Source: Bacteroidota bacterium
GTDB taxonomy: Bacteria; Bacteroidota; Ignavibacteria; Ignavibacteriales; Melioribacteraceae
NCBI GenBank assembly: GCA_023381535.1
Contig: JAMCSN010000017.1
Location: 1 to 34,861, forward strand
Reading direction: 5' to 3'
DNA length: 34,861 bases
Shown: positions 6,213 to 15,300 of the stretch, piece after piece
Layout of the letters: each line of letters starts with the position of its first letter
Numbering within the stretch: position 1 is the stretch's first letter
Translations under genes and position numbers: made by a program
Notes under the pieces: generated by a model
Seen by the model: only the letters and a program-made list of their open reading frames with translations
The model's database searches: none
What the model was told of the DNA's origin: nothing

Positions 6213-6395
6213 ATGACTTTAGAGGATCCTGATAAAATTGAATTTGATGCAAATGATAATAATCTTATTCATAACTTAAAGATTATCAAAGACTGTGATA
6301 ATAAAGTATTAAGAGTGATATATAAAAAATCAACTGAACCTATTTTATTAATAACAGTTTTTTTTGATAGACGAATGAAAGGGAAAATACAATGA
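6213..6395 (+). pseudogene. Truncated DUF4258-like toxin
   Basis: A frame of 60 codons reads LEDPDKIEFDANDNNLIHNLKIIKDCDNKVLRVIYKKSTEPILLITVFFDRRMKGKI, which fits the C-terminal two-thirds of DUF4258 (P-D-x-I, the VLRVIY strand and the ITVFFDRR end). The usual N-terminal helix with its conserved H and R residues is absent, because the gene is fused at about 6213 to the IS remnant. An ATG at the joint could still start a 60-residue product, but it would lack part of the fold. The stop overlaps the DUF2283 start by 4 bp. The family call is moderate. Confidence 0.55.
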
Positions 6396-6619
6396 AAGTA
6401 TTTTTTGATCAACAAGTGGATGCTTTATATATACGATTAGACAATTCAAAAATTGTTGATTCGGAAGAAGTAAAGCAGGGTATCGTGCTGGATTTCAATG
6501 AGAATGAACAGGTCGTTGGAATAGAAATTTTAAATATTAGTAAGAGAGTATCTTTACCTGAATTGAAGAAAGTTCAATTTGAATTAGCTACCGAAGGTAC
6601 AGCAGGCAGCCTTTTATAA
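6392..6619 (+). CDS. DUF2283 protein, likely antitoxin
   Basis: A 75-residue DUF2283 protein: MKVFFDQQVDALYIRLDNSKIVDSEEVKQGIVLDFNENEQVVGIEILNISKR contains the D-x-DALYI, S-x-EV-x-x-GI-x-LDF and VGIEIL motifs of the family. Such genes often follow DUF4258 genes and are taken to be the antitoxin part. Here the upstream partner is truncated, so this may be an orphan antitoxin. ATGA overlap with the upstream frame shows the ancestral coupling. The frame is intact. Confidence 0.8.
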   Translation: MKVFFDQQVDALYIRLDNSKIVDSEEVKQGIVLDFNENEQVVGIEILNISKRVSLPELKKVQFELATEGTAGSLL

Positions 6620-7162
6620 ATTGATTCCATTTAATATGATTTAGTACAAATCATAGAATTCACCTAAGATTGATGTTTGCTAGTTACGCGAAACAATAGC
6701 TTGTTAAATAAAGAAACGAAAAGCATTTCATATTGAATGTTTATGGTTGATGAACTAGAATTATGTTTTCAACCTACACCCGTCAGTAATAAAACCTCAA
6801 TTACATTTGTAAAATTAAATCATAGTTTATAATTCAATTCTTGCCGGCTTTTTAAGATACAAATACTTCTCCGGGGATGCGGGTGTGAGTTGGAGGGTGT
6901 GAGGATTGTAGGACTTAAGGATTGATGATTGTAGGATGTGAGGATTGTAGGATTACAAAGGAACTTCAAATTGGGGTTTGATATACATTTCTGAAATTGA
7001 CGTAAAGTCATACATACAAAAGATTTTTCCACTTCTTAATAAATATTTTTTACTGAAGTTGATATTTTCTAACAAGCTCACTAGATAAACTAAAATCCAA
7101 GGTGGTGAGAAAAGGGAATAGTCCGGCATTTTATGTATCTGAATCACCTTGGGAAATAGATT
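6620..7162. other. Intergenic region before the polysaccharide operon
   Basis: No gene is supported in 543 bp. 6620-6890 is AT-rich without clear structure apart from AACAA-TAGC-TTGTT. 6890-6955 is a GGATTG tract. TTGACGTAAAGTCATA near 6998 contains the dyad TGAC-N5-GTCA and may be a promoter or operator. CCAAGGTG (7097-7104) pairs with CACCTTGG (7145-7152) around a 40-base loop just before the flippase start at 7163. The operon promoter must lie here, but I cannot place it. Confidence 0.5.
7097..7152 (+). promoter_or_regulatory. Leader stem CCAAGGTG/CACCTTGG before the flippase gene
   Basis: A perfect 8-bp stem encloses 40 bases and ends 10 bp before the ATG at 7163. It could fold in the mRNA leader and affect translation, or mark another small element. 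No known riboswitch pattern recognised. Confidence 0.3.
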
Positions 7163-8494
7163 ATGAACAGAAACACAATTCTACACAATATTATCAATCT
7201 CTCAATTTCAGAGATTGTCTCCCGCCTTCTGAATTTCATTTCCTATATTTATTTAGCCAGAGTAATTCTTGCCGAAGGATTTGGAATCATTTCTTTTGTT
7301 GTTGCATTCTCATCCTACTTTTTACTTATCGTAAATTTCAGTTCAGATATAATTGCAAGTAGAGAAATCGCCCGTCTAGCTCACAATCCACCAGATATTG
7401 GTGATTCGCAGACGAGGCAGGCCCGTCTCACCTATGCCTCAAGGGAACTGCATGAGAAGAATGCACGCTTGAAATCACACAAAATAATATTCGTAAGTAA
7501 AATACTTTCTCTGAGAATAGTATTAGCGTTTGTAAGTTATATGCTTTTAGTATGCATGGTTGCATGTATAAGCCAATCTTCAGAAATTAAAGTCGGTTTG
7601 CTGATTTATGGATTAACGTTCTTTGCGCAGGCAATTAATCTATCTTGGTACTTCAAAGGGGAAGAAAAGACGAAAGCAATTACATTTGCTCAAATATTTT
7701 CTTCGCTAATCAACATGTTATTAATAATTACGTTTGTAAAGAACAAAGTCGACTTAACCGGTGCAATTGTGATATTTGTATGCGTGTCATTTATAAATTC
7801 TTTTCTAATGTTGATAGTTTATTTGAAGAGGGAAAGGATTAGACTAATACTGGATGCCGGATTTATGCTGAAAAACTTAAAAGAATCTTTTCCAGTTGCA
7901 ATAGCCGGTGTAATGATTACAATCTATTACACCTTAGATCATGTTATGTTAGGGTACATGACAAACTCAACAGAACTGGGGTACTATGCTGCGGCGTACA
8001 AGGTAATTATAATTGCGCTTATGCCGGCTGGAATTATATATCAGTCATTTCTGCCTCAACTATCTAATTCAGTAAACGACACAGATATGAGAAAGAATTT
8101 GATGAGAATGTACTCAAGATGGATGTTATTATTAGGAGTTTTTAGCTCAATGGTAATTTTTTTCTTTGCCAATCAGATAATTGAAATTGCATATGGCGCA
8201 CAGTTTGAGAAGTCTGTTTTACTGACTAAGATACTTGCCTTCAATATAGTTCTAGTTTACCTGAACATGACATATGGAAATCCTTTAATTACATGGAACA
8301 AGCAAAAATTATTTTCTTATCCAATCATTGCCGCGGCAATTGGGAATATAATTTTGAACATCTTATTGATACCGGTTTATGGTGCATTAGGAGCTGCGAT
8401 AGCTACAATAAGCAGCGAGTTGATAGTGTTTGCCGGTTTTGTACCACTAAATAATAAAGTAATAAAACAATTGCAGCTTGTGCGTAGAGATTAA
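7163..8494 (+). CDS. Wzx-type polysaccharide flippase
   Basis: A 443-residue integral membrane protein of the MVF/Wzx superfamily with about a dozen hydrophobic segments. These carriers flip undecaprenyl-linked glycan repeat units across the inner membrane. The N-terminus (NLSISEIVSRLLNFISYIYLARVILAEGFGIISFV) and the centre (AGVMITIYYTLDHVMLGYMTNSTELGYYAAAYKV) are typical of O-antigen flippases. It is the first gene of a glycan operon with GT2, GT4 and WecG-type enzymes. Odd point: residues about 75-103 (NPPDIGDSQTRQAR...HEKNAR) are hydrophilic, GC-richer and palindromic in DNA. They fall where family members have a short loop, so they look like an in-frame insertion. Confidence 0.9.
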   Translation: MNRNTILHNIINLSISEIVSRLLNFISYIYLARVILAEGFGIISFVVAFSSYFLLIVNFSSDIIASREIARLAHNPPDIGDSQTRQARLTYASRELHEKNARLKSHKIIFVSKILSLRIVLAFVSYMLLVCMVACISQSSEIKVGLLIYGLTFFAQAINLSWYFKGEEKTKAITFAQIFSSLINMLLIITFVKNKVDLTGAIVIFVCVSFINSFLMLIVYLKRERIRLILDAGFMLKNLKESFPVAIAGVMITIYYTLDHVMLGYMTNSTELGYYAAAYKVIIIALMPAGIIYQSFLPQLSNSVNDTDMRKNLMRMYSRWMLLLGVFSSMVIFFFANQIIEIAYGAQFEKSVLLTKILAFNIVLVYLNMTYGNPLITWNKQKLFSYPIIAAAIGNIILNILLIPVYGALGAAIATISSELIVFAGFVPLNNKVIKQLQLVRRD

Positions 8495-8517
8495 ATTTAA
8501 GCTCAAGTGAGATTTAA

Positions 8518-9486
8518 ATGAAAACTCCGTTGATGTCAGTGCTAATGCCTGTAAGAAATGCTGAACAATTTGTTCAGCAGGCAATTGGTAGCATTCTCAA
8601 CCAATCACTACAAGATTTTGAATTCATCATTATTGATGACGGTTCTACGGATAATACTTTGAGTATATTAAAAAGTTATAATGATCCACGGATTTTGCTA
8701 TTTGAGTCGGAAAATAAGGGGGTATCCTACCAGTCCAATTTTGCCGTTTCGAATGCACACGCTAAATACATATCTAAAATGGACGCAGATGATATCAGCC
8801 ACGTTAATCGTTTAGAAGAACATTATTCATTTATGGAGAAGAATCCAGATGTTAAGTTAATAGGGAATAATATTCAATTTATAGATTCAGCGAACAGAAG
8901 ATTAAATGTTATGAAATACCCGGAATTCAACGCCGATATTAATTATTTTCTCCCGGTTAGACCTACAGTTTTAAATGGGACGATCACAATGCATAAGTCA
9001 GCGTTTGAGAAATTAGATGGTTACAATACTAAACTGGAAGTTGGCGAGGAAGATCATGAATTCTTAATTCGTTTTTGTGAAGCGGGGTATTTAAGTTATA
9101 ACATTCAAGATGTGATGTACTACTATAGAGTGTACGAGAGACCGGTGAACAGATTGAGAGAAGAAAAACAAAATAGAATGTCTTACATGTTAGGAAAAGA
9201 TATATTGCAAAAACAGAAAGATAGTGGGTCCATTAGTGAATATGATTTTAATTATAAAATTGGATTGATTGAATATTACAGAGGTTCGTTAAAGGTAGCG
9301 AACCATTTTTTTGTTTTGGCGCTGAAGTCAAGATGGACAAAGTTATTTCATCTATTTCGATTTATAATAGTAAGTTCTGTATTATCCAAGTCAGTTACTG
9401 TTTTAAGGAAGAAAGGCACAATGAGAGATTTGAATATTTTTCTAAATAAATATCTTGGTGTGGATTTATATAAACTAAAAAAGTAA
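8518..9486 (+). CDS. GT2-family glycosyltransferase
   Basis: A 322-residue cytoplasmic inverting glycosyltransferase. SVLMPVRNAEQFVQQAIGSILNQSLQDFEFIIIDDGSTDNT is the GT-A nucleotide-binding start with DDGSTD at residues 40-45. KMDADDIS at 87-94 supplies the metal-binding D-x-D, and EVGEEDHEFLIRF carries the ED catalytic-base region. The sugar transferred cannot be read from sequence. It lies 23 bp after the flippase and is followed after 5 bp by a GT4 gene. ATG at 8518 fits the conserved fold start. Confidence 0.9.
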   Translation: MKTPLMSVLMPVRNAEQFVQQAIGSILNQSLQDFEFIIIDDGSTDNTLSILKSYNDPRILLFESENKGVSYQSNFAVSNAHAKYISKMDADDISHVNRLEEHYSFMEKNPDVKLIGNNIQFIDSANRRLNVMKYPEFNADINYFLPVRPTVLNGTITMHKSAFEKLDGYNTKLEVGEEDHEFLIRFCEAGYLSYNIQDVMYYYRVYERPVNRLREEKQNRMSYMLGKDILQKQKDSGSISEYDFNYKIGLIEYYRGSLKVANHFFVLALKSRWTKLFHLFRFIIVSSVLSKSVTVLRKKGTMRDLNIFLNKYLGVDLYKLKK

Positions 9487-9491
9487 TTCTG

Positions 9492-10568
9492 TTGAGTAAT
9501 ATCCTTCATATTCTAAATACTACTTCATACGATGGCGCGGCGGTGCTGGCACACAGAATTGTAAAAATGACAGCGCAATTTGAACATGAAGTAGTCTCGA
9601 TATTCCCAGGTAGCGCAATTGATGAATTCCAAAGGGACGGAGTACGTGTTGAGGTAATTCTTAAAAAGAAGCCGAGGGGGTTGAGAGGTGTAGTAAATAA
9701 AAATTTTGCTTTGAACAGATTTCTTAGGAATCATCAGTATGATATAATACATTTTCACGGAGGTGGTATCTCCATATTGTTATTTTTAGTGCTTTTGAAG
9801 AGCAAAACACGAATAATATTTCATCTTCATTCAGGGAACATAACCGGGATTCCATTTAAGCTTGGTTTGCCAATAATTTACAAACTGTTATACAAGCTTA
9901 TTGATCCACGCTTGGAAAAGGTTGCAACGTGTGAACATGTAAAACAATTCTATACAAAAGAGATTAAGTCAGCAAAAACTGGATTAATACATTTAATTAA
10001 GAATTTTACTCCATTCGATTTTATCCCAAAGGAAAAGTTAAACATTACTATAGGTTACATAGGAAGAGTTAGTCATGAAAAGGGGGTGCAATTGTTTTTT
10101 GATCTTATTGAAGATCCCATTTATAAACAGTTGAACCTAAAAACAGTGCTGATGGGTGATGTTTCGAATGGGATCGCAAAGCTTATTGATGAAAGGAAAT
10201 CTGGAGGTATGATTGAATTTCTTTCGCCGAAATTAAATGTTGAAGAGTTTTACAACAAAGTAGATATTCTAGTTTTCACTTCATCACTAACTGAAACATT
10301 GCCGTTAGTAATATTAGAAGCTGCCAGTTTTGATGTTGCTGTTATTGCATTAAGAACGAACGCAACAGAAGAACTTCTTGGAGATTATCCATTGCTTGTT
10401 GACCAATATGACGTTGCACACTTTCTTGAGAAACTAAACCAATACTACTCTGAAGTTGATTGCAGAATAACGGTAAGAAAAATTCATCAAGAGGTTGCAA
10501 ATAAATTTAACAGGAAAGAATATTATTCCCGGATTGTTGAGCTTTACCAATTATCAGCAGTAAAATGA
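9492..10568 (+). CDS. GT4-family glycosyltransferase
   Basis: A 358-residue GT-B fold retaining glycosyltransferase. ILHILNTTSYDGAAVLAHRIVKM is the N-terminal Rossmann start with the glycine loop. IHFHGGGISILL and FHLHSGNI are the acceptor-side strands. TIGYIGRVSHEKGVQLFFDLI opens the C-terminal domain, and SSLTETLPLVILEAASFDVAVIAL contains the family's E-x7-E nucleotide-sugar motif region. The start is a TTG at 9492, five bases after the GT2 stop; no ATG is placed to keep the first strand. It overlaps the next gene by ATGA. Substrate unknown. Confidence 0.88.
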   Translation: MSNILHILNTTSYDGAAVLAHRIVKMTAQFEHEVVSIFPGSAIDEFQRDGVRVEVILKKKPRGLRGVVNKNFALNRFLRNHQYDIIHFHGGGISILLFLVLLKSKTRIIFHLHSGNITGIPFKLGLPIIYKLLYKLIDPRLEKVATCEHVKQFYTKEIKSAKTGLIHLIKNFTPFDFIPKEKLNITIGYIGRVSHEKGVQLFFDLIEDPIYKQLNLKTVLMGDVSNGIAKLIDERKSGGMIEFLSPKLNVEEFYNKVDILVFTSSLTETLPLVILEAASFDVAVIALRTNATEELLGDYPLLVDQYDVAHFLEKLNQYYSEVDCRITVRKIHQEVANKFNRKEYYSRIVELYQLSAVK

Positions 10569-11635
10569 AAAAGAAGATTCTACACTTAAATACAAATCTA
10601 GATGTTACCTCGGGTATAACTAGGCATATAGAATTACTCTGTAGAGGTCTAAGCGAAGATTATGAACAACACGTTATGGCATTTAAGGGGGATACAGATA
10701 AAAAGTTTGAACCGGATATAGCTCTGCATATCAACAAAATTGATATGCCTCGTATTATCCGTAAGCTAATTATGCCATTGATTATTTGGCGATACATAAA
10801 AAAACATAATATAGAGGTTGTACACTCACATCATAGATATATGGATTTAGTTGCTTCTTTGATTCCAGGGATTCGCACGATAACAACCGTGCACAGTAAA
10901 GTAGGTGGTAAGAATAAAATGAGTTATAAGGCACGGGAAATTATAGCCGTCTCGGAATCTATTAGGAAACATTTGATTAACTACTATGGCATTAAAGATG
11001 ATTGCATTAGGTTACTATATTATTTTATTGATAGTGATACCATGGTATGTACTAGAGACAAAACTGACCTTCGTTTTCAATTGGGTATTGGGAAAGACGA
11101 TTTTTTGTTGGGTTATATTGGAAGGATAGACTACGGTGAAAAAGGAATTGACCTATTGATCAGCGCTTATGAAAAGCTGAGAAGAAGAACTAAAAATCTC
11201 AAACTTGTATTAATAGGAAACGGAAAGGAGCTAAATGCTGTTGCAAAGCTTAATGCTGAGTTACAGCTTGGCCTGATAATCTTGAAGTCAACAGGTGATA
11301 TTTTTAATTATTTTCAGTGCATTGACTTATTTATACTACCTTCCAGAATTGATCCATTCCCTTATGTGATGATGGAAGCCGCAGCAATGAAAATTCCGAT
11401 TGTAGCGTCAAGAGTAGATGGTATACCGGAATTCATTGAAGATGGAGTAAACGGACTTTTATTTGAAAAAGACAACGTCGATGATTTGATAAGCAGAATT
11501 GAATTAATGATGAGCAACGATAGATTGAGAAATGAATATTCACAGAGATTATACTCAAAGGTTATGGCTAATTATGAAAAAAAAATAACGTTATCTAACT
11601 ACGCCAAACTATATAGTGGTGAAAGCTTCCAATGA
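10565..11635 (+). CDS. GT4-family glycosyltransferase
   Basis: A 356-residue GT-B enzyme, the second retaining transferase of the operon. KKKILHLNTNLDVTSGITRHIELLCRGLSEDYEQHVMAF is the N-terminal domain, HSHHRYMDLVASLIPGIRTITTVHSKVG the acceptor-side region, and LGYIGRIDYGEKGIDLLISAYEKL with LPSRIDPFPYVMMEAAAMKIPIVASRVDGIPEFIEDGVNGLLFE the C-terminal donor domain (E-x7-E-like and GxPE-x-I motifs). It starts in the stop of the previous gene and ends in the start of the next, so the block is translated as one unit. Confidence 0.9.
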   Translation: MKKKILHLNTNLDVTSGITRHIELLCRGLSEDYEQHVMAFKGDTDKKFEPDIALHINKIDMPRIIRKLIMPLIIWRYIKKHNIEVVHSHHRYMDLVASLIPGIRTITTVHSKVGGKNKMSYKAREIIAVSESIRKHLINYYGIKDDCIRLLYYFIDSDTMVCTRDKTDLRFQLGIGKDDFLLGYIGRIDYGEKGIDLLISAYEKLRRRTKNLKLVLIGNGKELNAVAKLNAELQLGLIILKSTGDIFNYFQCIDLFILPSRIDPFPYVMMEAAAMKIPIVASRVDGIPEFIEDGVNGLLFEKDNVDDLISRIELMMSNDRLRNEYSQRLYSKVMANYEKKITLSNYAKLYSGESFQ

Positions 11636-12370
11636 ATATGTTCACTTTGCTGGGAAATGTCATAACTTCAGCGACATATGATGAAATCATTAACGAAGTT
11701 GATAACTCAATTGTTAACAAGAGAAAATTCACGTTTCATAATGTTAACAGCTATATTCTTCTTGAGTCAACAAAGAACGAAAATTTAAGTAAGTCATTGC
11801 AGCTATTTGATAAACTGTTTCTTGATGGGTTGGGCGTATATATAAGCCAAAAAATTATCGGTGGTGATGGCTATCCATTAGAAAGAATAACCGGCACTGA
11901 CTTATATTATAGAATAATTAACTATTCAGTTGCAAGTGGCAGAAAAGTATTTTTCTATGGCATTAATGGGTTATTATCCTCAATTATTTATAATAAGTTA
12001 AGATTTGAATTTCCAACTCTAGCTATAGCCGGCACTGAAAGTGACGGAAACATAAGTGATGCTGAAGTAATTGCAAGAATCAATGATGTGAAACCAGATA
12101 TTTTATTTGTCGGCTTGGGTACTCCAAAGCAAGAAATGTTTCTGGCGAAAAAATTCACACTATATCGATTGCCCCGTTCAAATAGCTGTAGGAAGCGGAA
12201 TTGAATATTTAGCAGGTATAAGAAAGCGTGCGCCGAAGTTCCTACAGTTAATGGGGTTAGAATGGTTGTTTAGATTATTGATGGAGCCGCTTCGACTTTG
12301 GCGAAGATATTTGATTGGTATTCCGCACTTTTCTTGGTTGATTATTAAACAAAAGTTGAAAGTGGAATGA
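11632..12370 (+). pseudogene. WecG/TagA/CpsF-family glycosyltransferase with a frameshift
   Basis: Two frames together give a complete family member of about 245 residues. 11632 to about 12150 reads ...FHNVNSYILLES..., LDGLGVYI, RITGTDLYYRI, FFYGINGL and DILFVGLGTPKQEMFLAK. The +1 frame then carries PVQIAVGSGIEYLAGIRKRAPKFLQLMGLEWLFRLLMEPLRLWRRYLIG, the family C-terminus. The switch falls in six A bases (12148-12153); with five, the frame is whole. A sequencing error or a recent mutation is likely. These enzymes add a ManNAc-type or related residue to a lipid-linked sugar. ATGA overlaps exist at both ends. Confidence 0.85.
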
Positions 12371-15300
12371 TTAAGTTTTCAAAAATAAAAGAAGTACTGC
12401 TTTCGTTAACAGTATTTGTGCTCGGCACTTCAATAAGTATTCCTGCTGTTTTACCGAAAATTAAAGTCCAGAAAAACTCGTTTAAGATTGAATTGAATTT
12501 TGCTCTTATTCACAAAGATGTAGATGCGGGTAAATTCACATTAAGAAAGTACAACGAAGTTTCGGATGAGAATTGCACACAACAGTTTTTGTTGCCGACC
12601 AAAGATATTTTCATTGCGATTCCAGCAAATTCTAAACCTTTATTTACAGTAGTGACAATGGATAGTAAGACGTTTCAGGACGTCGTGCCGGGAAGGAATA
12701 TTAAATATCGAGATGCAATGGAAGATAAAACTGCGTTAAAGAAAAATGCTACAACTAACAATAAGAGCAATGAGAACAATCTCTATCAAATTATTGGTTA
12801 CACCTGGATTCGCAATTTTTACTGTGCTCATTTAAGAATTTTTCCGGTTTCATATGACGGACGTCTAACAGAGAATTATAAAATTGTTGTAAATGTTGAA
12901 CTACCCGGATTCCAATTGATTAACGAGAATTCAGCAATAAGGACACAGTCAAAGTTTGATAAAAGTCTTAACGATATTATTTGCAACGCTCAAATAGCTG
13001 AACAATTTCGTAGCAATAATTTACAAGAATTTCCAGATTCGACAGGAGACTGGATAGACTACAACTCCATGTATATAAAAATTCCAATTACTGAAGATGG
13101 TATTTATAGAATTACAAAAAACGATTTGGATAATGTTGGCGTTGATGTTTCTTCGATCGATTGTCCAACGTTCCGCTTGTTCGAGTCGGGTAGAGAAATT
13201 CCATTATACATAAAAGGTGAAGGTGATGGAAGACTTGATGGCACAGACTTTATTGAGTTTTATGCAGCTAAGAATTATTCTAAAAAGTCTTATCGAGCTA
13301 TTAACAAGAATGGTGAGCCATACAACAACTTCATGAACATATACACCGACACTTCGTTTTACTTTTTAACTTGGGGCAGTAATAGAGGAGTAAGAATCCC
13401 GCTATCAACTGCCGCGCTTCAAATGGTTCCAGATACTATAGATTATCATACAGAGGTAGAGCACTATGAAGTTGACGCCGGATTTGGCGGGTTAAATACA
13501 GACATGATGAAAAATCAAGATCCTCACTGGATAGAAACAGATTTGTGGTTTTGGGGAGGAGTTAGCAGTGGGTCGCAAGCAGATTTTTCATTCCAAACTA
13601 AAAACCTTGTGGCTAACAAGTCGGCAAAAGTTTATTTAAAAGTTATAGGGAATGCTTCGGGCGTAATATTAAATGCTCACGCACTTGATTTATTATTGAA
13701 CTCAAAAGTAGTTAGCAGTAAGACAATTTCTAGAAATGAAAGAGCGCTTCTAGTGGGAAGCGTCAATTCTAATGAGCTCTCGAATGGAACGAATTCATTA
13801 TCCCTCAGGAACATTGATAACGGCAACACACCGAACTCTGTTGTTTATGATTGGTTTGATGTAGAATATCCTCAGAGATTATTTGCCACACAAAATTTTA
13901 TCCATATCATTTTTTTGTATGATTTTACTCCCGGGGTCAAAATTATAAAGGTTGAGAATTTCTATTCCCCGACTGTGTCGATTCTCAAATTGACTCCCCA
14001 AAAGAAATTAATACTCAACTATGGAGAGACAAATGGTGTCCTAACATTCAGTGATACAATTTCTGTCGGCGATCAATACGTGGTGTTTGCAGATGAAACA
14101 ATTCATGTCCCGTCTTTGGGCAAACCAATAAAGTTTTTAAATCTGAGAAATAGCCATAATCAGTACGATGATTTAATCATAACGAATCCGGCATTAAGAA
14201 ATTCATGTGAAGAATACGCACAATTTGTTGATGCTAAGTACAACCTTAGAGCTAAGACTTTTTATACGTCCGACATTTTTAATGAATTTGGATTCGGTTA
14301 TCCTACCGCTGAATCAATTCGAGAGTTTTTGAAGTACGCTTATCAAAATTGGCAAGTTCCGAAACCGAGCTTTGTTTTTTTGGTCGGATCGGCAAACTAT
14401 GATTACAAGAATATTTATAAGAAGACAAAACTCAATTTAGTCCCATCGTTTGGAGAACCAGTTTCTGATGTGTGGTATGTTACTTGGGGTGATATAAATA
14501 GTCCAGTTCAGCAAATGTGGATTGGAAGAATACCGGCGTCGACTAACGATGAAGTGCGTTTTTATTTAAATAAACATCGTGAGTATTTAAAACAAAATTA
14601 TTCATTCTTTAATAAATTAGCGATATTCTTTTCTGGTGGTGATCCCAATACTCCCGGTCAGATTAACGCGTTTAAGGGGGGCAATGACTATGTAAAGAAC
14701 AATATTACTGATGTTGCACCTTACTATATGGTTGGTGTTCATTTTTATAAGACAAGCAACCCACGTTCGGATTTCGGCCCGTATGATTCTAAATATGTAC
14801 AAAGTACAATCAAAAACGGTGCACTTTTTATTTCATATCTCGGTCATAGCGGAACCCGGGTATGGGATAACAGTATCACGCAAACTTCAGATCTAGAAAA
14901 TGATTATGACAGGTATCCATTGATAACTGATCTTGGATGTTCAACCGCCAAATTTGCTGAGCCGGATGTAGACGCGTTTGCCAGTTTATTTGTTCTTAAC
15001 TCACAAGCAATTGCTTACATAGGTAATTCGTCTTTGGGATATACTTCCACATCGTTAATAGCGCCAAAATATTTTTACGAATCTGTTTTTACAGATAGCG
15101 TTTATAATATTTCACGTGCGCATGCTTTAACTAAAGAAAAAATGCTAGGACAATTTGGTTCAGGAGGAACTTACGGATTATTTTCGCTAACAAATACACT
15201 CATTGGAGATCCAATAATAGACCTGGCTGTTCCGCCAAAACCTAATTTGGTAATATCCGATGGCGACATTGAAATGCTCTCTGCAAATCCAGATGATCAA

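Noticed and set aside
7114..7125. 12-bp match GGGAATAGTCCG with 21363-21374, suggesting a shared operator
   Set aside because: A 12-bp match is expected by chance in 35 kb, and the dyad and sigma-54 site are absent near 7114.
12107..12204. Programmed frameshift in WecG
   Set aside because: The change needed is +1 at a plain A-run with no stimulator seen, and family members are made from one frame; an error or mutation is simpler.
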